The position numbers were made by a program, and so were the translations under genes. This document shows, piece by piece, positions 1 to 9,546 of a stretch of 13,975 bases of DNA. The notes under the pieces were generated by a model. That model had not been told where the DNA came from. It made no database searches and saw only the letters and a program-made list of their open reading frames with translations. Source of the DNA: Brachionus koreanus. Its lineage: Eukaryota > Rotifera > Eurotatoria > Ploima > Brachionidae. How positions within the stretch are numbered: the first letter of the stretch is position 1; every line of letters starts with the position of its first letter. The DNA is taken from contig PJRA01000018.1 in assembly GCA_016987375.1 (NCBI GenBank), forward strand, positions 323,642-337,616, read 5' to 3'.

Positions 1-26
1 TTTTTCATCGCCGAATCTGGCGTAAT
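1..26 (-). CDS. Kir channel, exon following TM1 (partial, runs off window)
   Basis: On the minus strand the sequence from 40 down to 27 is pyrimidine-rich and ends in AAAAG, a usable 3' splice site. The exon would begin at 26 and run off the left edge. The TM1 exon at 8921..9218 ends with one base of a codon (G). Adding AT from this exon gives Asp, and the frame then stays open as Y-A-R-F-G-D-E-K. In the Kir family TM1 is followed directly by a short turret segment of the form Y/F-x-H-G-D, so A-R-F-G-D fits in content and position. The small island of higher GC at 7..23 supports coding. Only 26 bases are visible, so homology alone is weak; the case rests on acceptor, phase and motif agreeing. 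The pore loop with its GYG filter, TM2 and the cytoplasmic domain must lie beyond the window. The plus-strand reading (a short tail ending in TAA at 49..51) is a weaker alternative. Confidence 0.62.
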
Positions 27-3000
27 CTTTTTGAAAATAAATAAAAAATAAATAAAATATATTACTGAATGTAGAAAATTTCAGCATTGATTCGATTTAG
101 TCTCAAGCTTAATCAATCTTGGATAAAAAATTTCCGAAATAATTTTCTTTCATTAGTTGTTTTTGACATTGGTTTAATTTGATTTCAACTATTTCTTAAA
201 TTGTAATCTTATTTAATTTACTTAATCAGAATATTTTTGTTTTAATTTTTTTAATCAAAATAAGGTAAAGGTTTTAGCAATTTTTATTTTGACTTTTTTA
301 AAAAACATTTTTTTTTTATAAATAAATAAAGGTAAGCTGCGACTTAAATTTCAAAATTTGAAAATGATACTTTATCTAGCATCAAAAATCACGAATCTTA
401 AAAAAACTGATGAGATTGGTGAAATTTTTTTAAACAGGACTGAGCTGTTTGATTTTCAGAGCGGTAAATAAAAAAATTTTCCGAATATTTCTATTTAACT
501 CTTTTTTGAAATTCATTTAATAATTTTCTTGTTTTATTTTTGAATTTATTTTTAAGGTCTTTTTAGATGTTTTAATTTTATCAATTTTTTTCTAATCTTA
601 TCTGAAATTTCAATTTGACTTTTTTGAATAAAATCCCAAAGAATTACAATTCTATGTAGTTTTTAAATTAAAAATAATTAAATTAACTCAGGAAAGTGTT
701 TGATGAAAAAAAATTCAAAAAAAAATTATAAAAAATTCAAATAAATGATAAATGTAATTTAACAAAATACAAAAATATTAAATTTTACTAATTAGGGTAG
801 ATTAGTAACTAATAAATAATTCTTTTAAAAATTTTAAAGAAATTTTTTAATTTAATAATTTTGGCAGTTTCCATTTTTTTCTTTAATTCTTTAATAGAAT
901 AAACTATGTGATAATTTGTCTCATTGATTAAGTACCATTTTTCATATATTTAGTATCTTTGATGAAAAATTTTATCACTTTATTTATTGATGATAAAAGG
1001 AAGTTTTAAAAGAGGCCATCAAAACAGTCCTGGATAATTTCTTGAATTTTCTATAAAATAAAAATAAATTATGAGTTAAATTAATGAAAATAAAAATTCT
1101 TAAACCATCTTATTTTTATGGACACAAAAAAAGAAATACACCTAAGTTACGATTAATTAGTTAAGCAGATAATTTTAACAAATATTTAAACAGGGAAATA
1201 AATTAGATTGATTTTAAAACTGTTTTTTTTTCTTTTATAAATTTCAGAATCTGGAGCAATTTTTAAAGGAAATAATAATTAAAATTAAATTTTCGATTTA
1301 AATTCTTATCCTATATACTTAGAATCAAAAGAAAGGAGATGTTTAATTAAATTTAAAATTGCAAAACAATTTTAAAATTTTTTGAATAAAAATTGGAAAT
1401 TTGTATTCTAATTTTAAAATTAATTTTGCGATTCACTATTAAAATTTTGATGAATAATTATATCTAAATCTATTTTTGTTTTTTCGTCAATAAGTTAATT
1501 TTTTTCGACTTATCTATAATTACTGTTTGACAACGATTTATGATCTGGAGCACCTTAAAATTAATACTTTCTCTTATTAAATAAAAAAATATTTTTCAAA
1601 AAAAGGTTCTTCAAAAATTGAGAGCTGAAGTGGGCATTTGTCCGATAAAGTTCCATAGGGGTTTTGAAAAATTGTATGTAAAAAGAATGCATTTTTTGAC
1701 TTTGATCCATAACTTTCAGATTAGATATTTCTTTTAAAGATTTCGAATGGTTAAGATATTTTCATTAAAGATAAGTGCCAACAAAGTTAACTCTTTTCTT
1801 GGGTCAAGTCTTAAGAAACAAATTTTAATTGAAATCTTAACTTTACCAGCCAAGTTTTTATTCTCAAAAGGTTTTTAATGCAATTTATTTTAAGAATTTA
1901 GCATGAATTTTTGAGATTATTGGAAATTGAATTTAGAAATTATAATCTTGATTAAATTTTTTGTTTTTACAAACGAAATATTTAACCATTGAATTTAAAA
2001 AGGTTAAATATCCATTTGGTAAGTAATAACATTTAAACTAGAGTCATTTTAATTTTACTAGAATTTTTGCCTGCAATAGATTGAAAAAGCTTTTATTCAA
2101 TTGTCCATTTTGTTTTAGAATGGTTTTTTATTAAATTACATTGAATTATCCTGTTTTGGTTTAATATTTAGGATTAAAAAGATCGTGTTCTGATCATTAT
2201 TTAAATTGTAAATTATTTGAAGTATTTTCGGAAAATATAAAGTCAGAAAAATTTATTTCGTTAATTTTTTGATTTTGTGACAAAATTATACAAATTTTAA
2301 TTTAATTTAAAAAATTGTTTCTTTTTATAAAAATAAATTAAATATTTGTGTAGAACACTTACACCTCTAGGTTCAAAAAAGAATGAATGAAATGAAATGA
2401 ATTTTGTTTTACTAGCATTTTTAGTAAATTAAAATAATGATGGAAAGCGATTGATTTTTGTATATTCTTGTTTTGATACTTGTAGAAAATAATGATAAAA
2501 AGTATTAACCCGTCCTGATAATTATTTAATTTAACAAAAGCTTTCAATCTTTTAGAAGGCTTACTACCATTAAAGGCTTTTCATTTAAAAATAACAATTT
2601 TTATCTAATGAAAAACTAATTTTTTTATCAGCAATTTTATTTATTATTAGTAATTCATATTAGAAAATATAAATTATCGTTGTATTTTATGAATATGATT
2701 GTTTAAACTTTTAATTAAATAAAAAATTAATTCGACAAAATATAACACAAAGATTTATAAACTTTATTTTAATGATTTAATTTATATTGTTTGTTCTTTT
2801 GAAGATTTTTATTTTTAAATGAATTATTTTTATGGAACTTAAAACTTAAAATTAAAATTTCATTTAAGTTTTTGGAATTGTTCAGATAAATATATAATAT
2901 TCATATCTGGCTGATGTTTTAATTTAAAATTTTTTTTTAGAAAAAAAAATAAACTCAAATAGTTTATTACTAATTAATTTGAAAAAAAAATTAAGTGTTC

Positions 3001-3604
3001 GCGCGATTGTTAAAATTTTTTTAATTAGTAACAGTATCAATAAGAATAAATTACGTTCATGTCACATGATGAAGTTTATGAAACACTAAATGGTAAGTTT
3101 AAAAATATGTTTTTGGATTTATCTTTATTTAATTAAATATATATAAAATCTTTTTAATTAATTATTCATGATCCTTATCATTAAAATTTGACCACCAAAT
3201 TCAATATGCCACGTTCGTTAGTACACCACTTTTATAATTTTTATTTCGAAAATTTAAGGTTCAAGATTTTTTCAAACAATCGTAAAAAATTTACTTATTT
3301 TAACAAAAATAAGTTATGTTTTTATCTAAATTATCTTTTTAAATAATTGATTGTACTTTGCAAATTAAATTTTACCAATAAAAAGCTTTTTTTATCAAAT
3401 TTATATCATCATTTATAGATCAAACCAAAGAGATGACATGATTGCGTAAAAATTATTTAAATGTCAAGATTCGATCATGAGGATAAGAAGCTATGTATGT
3501 TCACAAATGCTCACAATGAAATATTAAGACCAGCAGATAAATAAATAAAGTAGACACAAAAAATCTTTCAATAAATTTATTGTATCAAAAAAGTTTTTTT
3601 GTTG

Positions 3605-3624
3605 AATAAATTGCGCAATTTATT
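3605..3624. repeat. Perfect 20-bp palindrome
   Basis: The sequence AATAAATTGCGCAATTTATT equals its own reverse complement over all 20 bases, with a GCGC centre that is rare in this tract. A second, 14-bp palindrome (CAATAAATTTATTG, 3569..3582) lies 22 bases to the left and shares the AATAAA/TTTATT arms. Between them is a short A-run/T-run inverted repeat. Such sites can bind dimeric transcription factors or extrude as a cruciform, but no function can be assigned. Confidence 0.7.
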
Positions 3625-4950
3625 TTTAAAATACCTCTAATAAGATGATAAAAAGCAAATAATGATTTTTTTTTATAATGAAATTTAGACATGTGTTCAT
3701 TAATATTTTCAATTAAAGTTTTTTAAAATATTGCGTATTTTAAAGTTTAATCTTTTCGTATATTTATTTAAATTAATAATTATGGAAGTATTGAAACGAT
3801 ATGAATTAAAATTTTGAATTTTGTAGAAATTTTAACTCATTAGAACAGAGAAACAGAAAGAAATTTTATAAAAATGGGAAAAAATCATTGATAAATATGG
3901 AATATTTTTTTATTTTTTGATTGATTTATTAAAATAATTTTATTAATAAAATTGTTTTATTTAATTGAGATCAAATTCTTGTTTGCATGCGTTAACATAA
4001 AGCTTTTGCCATTTAAAAATAAAGCTTTTTTTTTGGATAAATAAATAGATAGTTTTAACTTTTTTAAGAATATTAGCGAATAAGTTTAAAAATTTTTTAA
4101 AAAATATTGATATATTTTGTGGTTAGATCTAAGTGCTGAACTTTGTAAAGTTATAAAATTTATTTATATTTCCTAGTTTGTGAGAACTACTAGGATCGAT
4201 GGAAAAATCTTTTAAATATTACAAGCTTTTATACTTTGATTGCGCAAAAATAATAAAAATATACCCAAATTATAGAAAATAATGACCAATATAATAAAAG
4301 TAATAAGTAAAAAGTAAGTTTAATTGTTTTGTAATTGTTTTATTTAAGCATCACCGAAGAAAAGAAACATAGACGAAAATAATAAAAAGTATCTTTTTAA
4401 TTAGAAAATGAATTTTTTTAAATAAATCATTACTTTATTGCTATAAAGAACAAAAAATAAGGTATTATCGACTTGATTTAGAAGTACCCTTCACTAGATT
4501 GAGTTTCTTTTTTGAAGAAAAACAAGGCATTTTTAATTTAGACGGAGTTTTTCACGAGAGGCATTTTTATATTTTGGTTAGAGATAATTTAATTAGCAAA
4601 TGAGCATCAACAATAATTTAAAATAATCACTCTTAATCTCATTTAATTTCTGGATATTTATTTTTATTTGATATAAAAAAAGGGAAAAATTAAATAAAAA
4701 AAGAAATATTACCAAAATCATCAAAAATTTTTTAGTCTTGTTTTGGAAAAATTAATTTTTTTTTTTGTAAAAGATCTTCCATAAATTTAAATATTAATCT
4801 GTAAAAAGTCTTAAAAATGGTTTAGAAAGTTTCACATGAAATGTCAGTTATTCGGGACAATTTTTATATCAGTAAATAATTCTAACATATTTCGAAATTA
4901 AAGTCTAATACTAATAATTATCTTATTATTGAGACATTAATTTTAATATA

Positions 4951-4978
4951 AAAATTTTTTATTTCTATAAAAAATTTT
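4951..4978. repeat. AT-only inverted repeat, 12-bp arms, 4-base loop
   Basis: AAAATTTTTTAT at 4951..4962 is followed by TTCT and then by its exact reverse complement at 4967..4978. The arms contain only A and T, so chance is a reasonable explanation in DNA of this composition. Confidence 0.5.
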
Positions 4979-5517
4979 ATTAATCATTCTCATATGTTTT
5001 GTAACAATTATTAATTAATCATATTTTTATATTTAACAAAATAATTATCTTTCTTGAATTTAGCCTGTAAATAAAATTTATTTAAAATTTCAGAACAGTT
5101 TCTTTTAATATTGGCCATTAGGTTCAAAGGTAAAGTAGTTGAAAAAATCATGAAATTTTTAAATTAAAAAGTAAACTGGTTTTTAAATTTACCGTCAAAC
5201 TTGAATTTTAAAAATAAAATAATTGTAAAATATTGTTTTAAGTTTAAAAACAATTTTTTTTTAATTCTTAGAATTAAGTCTCTTTAGTTTAGAAAAAAAT
5301 CAATTTTTCATTTATTTTTTAACTCAATTAGTGAATTATTGAAAGAATTTAATTTATTATATAAATTTAATATAATATTAATTGATAAGAATAGAAATAT
5401 GTGGAACTCTTGAGTGGATCAGTTAAATAAAAATAATTAAATCAGGTTGATTGTGGTTGTGAGTTACTTTATTTTAAAAACAAAAGTTGTTTTTATAACA
5501 ACAACTATATATTTATA

Positions 5518-5560
5518 ATCTTAGCTGGAATTTTTGTTTAACGATAATTCCAGCTAAGAT
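5518..5560. repeat. Perfect 15-bp inverted repeat (hairpin), 13-base loop
   Basis: ATCTTAGCTGGAATT at 5518..5532 is followed by a 13-base spacer and then by its exact reverse complement at 5546..5560. The arms include five G/C pairs with a mixed core (TAGCTGGAA), so this is not simple AT self-complementarity. A smaller inverted repeat (AGTTGTT / AACAACT, 5485..5506) lies just left. Possible origins are a short MITE-like element end, a structured transcript within the Kir intron, or a protein-binding palindrome. The stem is shorter than a typical animal microRNA precursor. Confidence 0.75.
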
Positions 5561-6402
5561 AAGATATTTTTCAGAGTAAAATTATTAAACCTAAAAGTTT
5601 AAAATCAAAAATAAAATAGCGGTTCTTAGGCCTGACTAGCACTCAAATCCACAATGATGCTTTTTCAATTTTGACCATCAAACCATATATTTTATCATTT
5701 TTTTCAGAATTATAATCTCTCGCAATTTTTCATAGACAATAAATTGAAAAAATATTTAAATTTTTTCTAAAAATAAAATTTTAATTGAAAAAAATTTATT
5801 TCAAGAGTTTATACTTTTAAATTTTTTTTTAAATGCAATTTTAATTTAATCTTAATATTTTCCTTTTAAAGTTTGGAACATAATTTCTAAGAAATATTTT
5901 CTGGCAAAATTTTTTCGATGAAGTTTTTTTTTATTTTAATTATTTTCTATGAATTGATACATCACCACTGAAGAGTATAAAATTTAAAATTTTATCAACA
6001 AAAAAATAAAATAAAATAAAAAAGCTGATTTTTTTTGTAATAAAATGTCACTCAGAAAAGACCCGGTTTAATTTGCGCTAAATTTTAGATAAAAATTAAA
6101 ATCCGATGAAACTATTTGCACACCGATAAGCCTTGTTGACTCAAAAGCAACAAAAATTGGTAAAACTCTCACAAATTCTGCATTTATTCTCCTAAAAGAA
6201 AAAACAAAAAATGCGGACTCAGAACGCTGGATTTAATTTAAATTAACTAAATAGGCCGTGATGGATATTTAGCCAAGATAATAATTATTTAAGGCCATAT
6301 CACAGAGCCAAATGGCAACAAAAAAACAACAAAAACCAATTATCTAAACTGACCTGAACTAAATTTTTTCTATTTTGCATGACTGTATGAGCCGAGGCTT
6401 CA

Positions 6403-7132
6403 ATGAACGCAAGAACCAACACCATCAATTATTTACTCAGCAACCAAATGCAGACAGACGCGTGCATCCAAACAATGGGACTAAGAGAGCCACAAAATCC
6501 CAGCCTCAGACACAAAAAGGGCAAAATTCAAATAAACAAAAGCCACCTGAACCGAACAACCACTCTGGACATATTCATTGAAGGCCAAGAAATCGACACT
6601 GTTGCCAAGCAACTGCCCAGCCTTGAGTTCACGCCGGATTCCGAGTGCGTGGACGACTACGACGCCAAAATCGACTGCTCATTGCATTTGCGCGCTACAC
6701 CAAGAAAATCACAGGAGAACAAGTACTACCAGCCGAGAAAATTGATCCGGCCCGAGCCTGCCGGACCAGAGCATAAGCCGCTGGCCAAGCCGCGCATTCA
6801 GCACGAGAGCGTGCCCCAAATTAAGCCCCGCTCGGCTCCCAGACACCAAAGCTCAATCACCTGCACCGAGTCCAACATCAAAAGCGAACTGGAGGCCTTC
6901 TGCTCCACCTCTCTTCGTCGAACATGTCCTCCACTTGCTCCAACCGGCCCAGGGCTTGGTCAGCCAGCTCAGGAACATATTCGAATCGCCACAAAAAGAC
7001 AAACAAATAGTCACCAGTGCCAAAAAAGTGCTTAGCAAACGACAAGACTTGGTGCCGTTATACGAGAATTTAAATTTTATGCAGAGTGATGAAGTGGTGG
7101 ATCTAGGATTTATTAGACAAAGATTCTCCTGA
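6403..7132 (+). CDS. Unrecognised basic protein, GC-rich single exon with an apparent frame change
   Basis: I do not recognise this protein. The frame starting ATG at 6403 stays open to 7035, and from about 6908 the better frame is the next one, ending at TGA 7130..7132. GC content rises sharply here, and third codon positions are strongly G/C in the first frame up to about 6909 (for example CTG GAG GCC TTC TGC TCC ACC) and in the second frame afterwards (CTC TTC GTC GAA CAT GTC CTC CAC TTG). This points to one gene of roughly 240 residues whose frame shifts by one base inside CCACCTCTCTTC. The protein is rich in Lys, Arg, Pro, Gln and Ser in the middle, with a more ordered leucine-containing tail (LLQPAQGL ... 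VPLYENLNF). No signal peptide or membrane segment is visible. An in-frame TGA at 6388..6390 precedes the ATG. The ATG at 6475 has a better initiation context and could be the real start. The gene lies inside the proposed Kir intron on the opposite strand. Confidence 0.6.
6905..6915 (+). other. Apparent +1 frame change within the unrecognised gene
   Basis: The G/C-ending codon pattern moves from frame 1 to frame 2 within this short CT-rich stretch (CCACCTCTCTTC). Both frames are open on either side, so there is no stop to mark the point exactly. No GT-AG pair fits a tiny intron here. The simplest explanations are an assembly or sequencing indel in the CT run or a true inactivating mutation. 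Programmed frameshifting is possible but unsupported. Confidence 0.5.
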
Positions 7133-7151
7133 TCATTCTTTTTTATTTTTT

Positions 7152-7157
7152 ATTAAA
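7152..7157 (+). terminator. Possible poly(A) signal (ATTAAA) after the unrecognised gene
   Basis: ATTAAA, the commonest variant of AATAAA, lies about 20 bases after the TGA at 7130..7132 and follows a T-rich stretch. The match is short in AT-rich DNA, so it is weak on its own. An open stretch at 7160..7354 after it shows no codon bias and is probably not coding. Confidence 0.3.
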
Positions 7158-7379
7158 AAATGGTTAAGAATTTTCTTCTTTCTCCTTTGCAACAAGCGCA
7201 ATCCCTCAAAAGTATATTTAATTTGGGACTCGTTTATAAAAATAATTGTAAAAAGAATCGTTTGATAAAATTAAAAAAAAAAACTATCGCTTTTAAACTA
7301 AAATGCCCATTCAAACTCCTAAAAGTTGTCCTATTTTTTAACAGCACAAAATAGGAGCTATTATTCTTCACCAAAGTGA

Positions 7380-7660
7380 AAAATCATATACCAAAATAGG
7401 AAATGCTCAATCAAACAAATCATCAAACTAATTCATACGACAATCGTCCAAAATCTGTTAAGACCTAAGATTTCAGCTGAGAAAGATGATCGTCAATCAG
7501 TACGTTTGGTTTAAAAAAAAAAGAACTTTGCTATCAAACATCCAAGCACATTAATGCAAATTTTCAAATGGTCGAAAAGCATGGGAATCTCTGGTAAGAC
7601 AAGGATTATTAGATCGAAAAGATCGAAAAATTTTCATGAAAAAAGTACAAAAAGGTCTGA
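7380..7660 (+). pseudogene. Decayed Tc1/mariner-type transposase relic (N-terminal HTH region)
   Basis: Two reading frames must be combined. From 7380 to 7511 one frame is open and holds a weak helix-turn-helix-like part followed by R-P-K-I-S-A-E-K-D-D-R-Q-S-V-R-L-V. This resembles the Gly-Arg-Pro-(R/K) hook and the start of the second helix-turn-helix in Tc1-family transposases. A TAA at 7512..7514 ends it. A second frame from 7522, broken by one TAA near 7551, then gives W-E-S-L-V-R-Q-G-L-L-D-R-K-D-R-K, resembling the family's recognition helix and following Gly-Leu-x-x-Arg segment. I see no catalytic DDE/D domain downstream and no terminal repeats. The relic has at least one frameshift and two stops, so it is inactive. 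It lies on the same strand just after the unrecognised gene, still inside the proposed Kir intron. The identification is from remembered family pattern only. Confidence 0.45.
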
Positions 7661-7701
7661 TGGATAAATTTGATTTTATTAATAGATTTATTATTTTTTG
7701 A

Positions 7702-8900
7702 CTTTCAAACTTAATATTTAATAAAATTTTATTGGTCATGAAAAAATTTAATTTTAAGTCAAAATGAATATCTATATACAAAAATGAATTCATCATGAAG
7801 GTACAATTTCCTTTTTTAACTATAGAACAAAATTGCACCTTAGTTATTAACAGACTTGTACTAAAGTCACAAAAAAAGTCAAAGTTAAAAATTTTTTAAA
7901 TTTTTAAAACTTTTTATTTTTTCTTATATCAAAAAAATTTAAGATATTGACAAATTCTACTCAAGATTTTAATTAGAATTAGTTGATCACATGAGCAAAC
8001 AATTATTTTGTCAAGAATAATAGTGTGGTCAGAAAATTCTAAAGCAAACAAGTTTATATTCAAATTTTCAATTAAAACTTTTTAATAAAAATATTGATTC
8101 TAAAAAAGATAATATTTATTAAAATCTTTAAAGTGCATAGTTTGTTGTACAAGTTTGCAGAATTTTAAAAGATTTTGAAAATAAATTAAAAATTTTAGAA
8201 AATTTTAAAAAATAGTTACTATTTATTTTGCCAAAGAAAAGCTCTTGTTGGAAAATATAAATCTGATAATCCCAAAGGATAACTCAACACAACTTGTAGC
8301 ACGTTAGTAAATGAATTAATTTTTTTGAAGGTGGTCAGATTGATGGAAAAATAAATAGGAAAAAATCAGAAAAAGTATCTACTATTACAATTCAATCCAT
8401 TTTAAACAGAATGAAGTTCACAAAGAAAACAATGGAAGAAAAAAACCGAAATTGTGAAAAGAAAAAATGATTATTTTCTTTTTACTAATTGTCTACTTTA
8501 GAAAAAAAAATGGATTTTTTTTAATAGCATACTAAATTTTTGACCGAATCCTATTTTGGTGCAGTTCCGGATTAACTTGACTTTATGGTTTCAAAAATTT
8601 GTTTACAATCAATAAATAAAAGCATTTACAATTTGATTAAACTAAGCTCTTTAATGACCCAAAAAAAAATTTGCTAAACAAAAACCAAAATAATTAATAT
8701 TTAAACCAATCTAAAAGCCATATAAATAATTTTATTTATGTTTCTCTCTAAAGGATATCACCTGAACGAGATTGGAAAAAAAATTTATGCTTTTGAAAAA
8801 AATAACTCTAATCTCAAACAAAATTAATTTTTTAAATAAATTAAAAATTTTAAAATTGACTTTTGAACAAAATTTAAAACTTAAGCAAAACTGAAATGAA
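7702..8900. other. AT-rich non-coding tract (intron interior, donor side)
   Basis: Stops occur in all frames. A minus-strand open stretch overlapping the transposase relic (7551..7838) has no family resemblance. The tract near 8380..8460 is purine-rich. No splice-site pair encloses coding-like sequence, and nothing resembling further Kir exons was found. Confidence 0.6.
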
Positions 8901-8920
8901 CTAGTTTAAAATGAACTTAC

Positions 8921-9218
8921 CGATCATGTACCAAATGGTGGCAAAGACAAACCAGCTAATGATAAAAGACAAAAAAAATATGACCAAGTGCCATCGCCAC
9001 TTCATGTCTAAAATAGTGTTGAACATGTCTCTGAGCAGTCTTCGCTTGTGTTTAGGCACATTGTTCATGTGAATATTCAACTCCCCGCATCTTTTCACCA
9101 ATCTAGGCCGTTTGTTGTGCTCGAGGAAATGGGTCTCGGTTAACTTTCGTCGTGTTAATGAATTATCGAAGACACCGTTGTTGAATCGGGTCTTGAAAAT
9201 TTTTGAACAAGCGTCAGT
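8921..9218 (-). CDS. Inward-rectifier potassium channel (Kir), exon with N-terminal domain and TM1
   Basis: Kir channels are tetrameric plasma-membrane potassium channels gated by PIP2, with a cytoplasmic N-terminus, TM1, pore loop, TM2 and a large C-terminal domain. This exon encodes about 99 residues. Near the middle is R-P-R-L-V-K-R-C-G-E-L-N-I, matching the Kir N-terminal strand (R-x-R-x-V-x-K-x-G-x-x-N). Next comes the interfacial slide helix (R-R-L-L-R-D-M-F-N-T), the family hallmark D-M-K-W-R-W, and TM1 (L-V-I-F-F-L-S-F-I-I-S-W-F-V-F-A). The exon ends G|GTAAGT at 8921/8920, leaving one base of a split codon. The frame has no usable ATG before the conserved region and meets TAA at 9242..9240, so an upstream exon is needed. 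The acceptor at 9220..9219 (TTTTTCTGGATCAG) is the best candidate, and one at 9193..9192 (TTTTCAAG) is the alternative. This exon makes up roughly a fifth to a quarter of a typical Kir. Confidence 0.9.
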
Positions 9219-9333
9219 CTGATCCAGAAAAATGTTTGTTTAGGTCATGGCATTATAAAACTCTTTGTGGTGAGACTCGAATGAAGAAGTCTGATTTTCT
9301 GCTCGTCTTTTCAAAATATGAACAAATTATTTA

Positions 9334-9439
9334 GCAACATTTTTCATTTTTTTTTCAAATCCCACTAGTTTTAAAAATTTCAAATTTTTTTTTAACAATA
9401 TTTAAAATTATAATTAAGGTCACCCTCACACTCTTTCAG
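9334..9439 (+). promoter_or_regulatory. Probable promoter and 5'UTR region of CHRAC1
   Basis: The region between the Kir exon and the CHRAC1 start is AT-rich on its left and ends in CACCCTCACACTCTTTCAG|GTAAAA. This reads as a short non-coding first exon with a 5' splice donor. No TATA box or other core element can be singled out in DNA of this composition. The left boundary is arbitrary. Confidence 0.25.
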
Positions 9440-9545
9440 GTAAAATTTCTTCTAGTTGTTACTATTTGTAAAACGAAAAAGTGAAAAATTCTACTTGGCC
9501 AGGTTTGAATCATTGGAGGTCTGATTTATGTTTATTTTTTTTAAG
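9440..9545 (+). other. CHRAC1: Probable 106-base 5'UTR intron of CHRAC1
   Basis: The donor CAG|GTAAAA starts at 9440. The acceptor is a long T tract ending TTTTTTTTAAG at 9545. Splicing them places the ATG at 9547 one base after the junction. It also removes an upstream ATG (9528) that opens a short out-of-frame reading frame. The length is typical of small invertebrate introns. The reading frame upstream of 9547 is open back to GTG 9481, but its sequence is unlike any CHRAC1 N-terminus and is better explained as intron. Confidence 0.45.
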
Positions 9546-9546
9546 T

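Larger units (their letters stand above)
52..6030. other. AT-rich non-coding tract (intron interior)
   Basis: This tract consists of A/T homopolymers and low-complexity AT sequence with stops in every frame. A 62-codon minus-strand open stretch at 2359..2547 is low-complexity and resembles no protein. A short stop-free plus-strand stretch of about 50 codons (1585..1737) has no clear start and no recognisable content. A short ATGA/AAATG-type microsatellite sits near 2380..2403, and an AAAAT-type microsatellite lies at the right end near 6001..6022. Several acceptor-like TTTCAG sequences (for example near 452, 1247, 5094, 5573 and 5708) have no associated exon. The palindromes at 3605..3624, 4951..4978 and 5518..5560 are listed separately. 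Confidence 0.7.
27..8920 (-). other. Long intron of the Kir channel gene, hosting an opposite-strand gene
   Basis: The donor on the minus strand is G|GTAAGT at 8920..8915, a near-perfect consensus. The proposed acceptor AG is at 28..27, giving an intron of 8,894 bases. The phase (one base before, two after) is consistent on both sides. No other minus-strand stretch between them encodes recognisable Kir sequence, and I found no codons for a T-I-G-Y-G filter anywhere in the window. The interior is AT-rich with frequent stops in all frames, apart from a GC-rich plus-strand gene at 6403..7132 and a transposase relic just after it. An intervening small exon cannot be excluded. Confidence 0.6.

Noticed and set aside
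1..51. Plus-strand reading at the left edge as the tail of another gene
   Set aside because: Sixteen codons ending in TAA carry no motif; the minus-strand reading fits the Kir exon in phase and content.
1585..1737. Stop-free plus-strand stretch of about 50 codons with slightly higher GC
   Set aside because: No start codon near its head, no splice sites that fit, and no recognisable motif.
2359..2547. 62-codon minus-strand frame
   Set aside because: Phe/Ile/Lys/Asn-rich chance translation in AT-rich DNA with no recognisable motif.
6375..6581. Overlapping plus-strand frame at the start of the nested gene
   Set aside because: Low-complexity Gln/Asn/Lys/Pro translation, shadowing the better frame from 6403, whose codon pattern continues far beyond.
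6853..7038. Minus-strand open frame within the nested gene
   Set aside because: It is antisense to a stretch with clear plus-strand codon bias; no family resemblance.
7160..7354. 64-codon plus-strand frame after the nested gene
   Set aside because: Lys/Leu/Phe-rich translation typical of AT-rich chance frames, no codon bias; it may be 3'UTR.
7551..7838. 95-codon minus-strand frame; considered as a further Kir exon or a gene
   Set aside because: No Kir pore, TM2 or cytoplasmic features; overlaps the plus-strand Tc1-like relic and is low-complexity.
9243..9320. Minus-strand open stretch just upstream of the Kir exon, considered as its first exon
   Set aside because: In the Kir frame it ends in TAA before the exon, its only Met is followed at once by that stop, and no good donor is present.
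9481..9546. In-frame N-terminal extension of CHRAC1 from GTG
   Set aside because: It needs a non-ATG start, has no resemblance to CHRAC1, and ends in a T-rich acceptor-like tract; it is better explained as 5'UTR intron.
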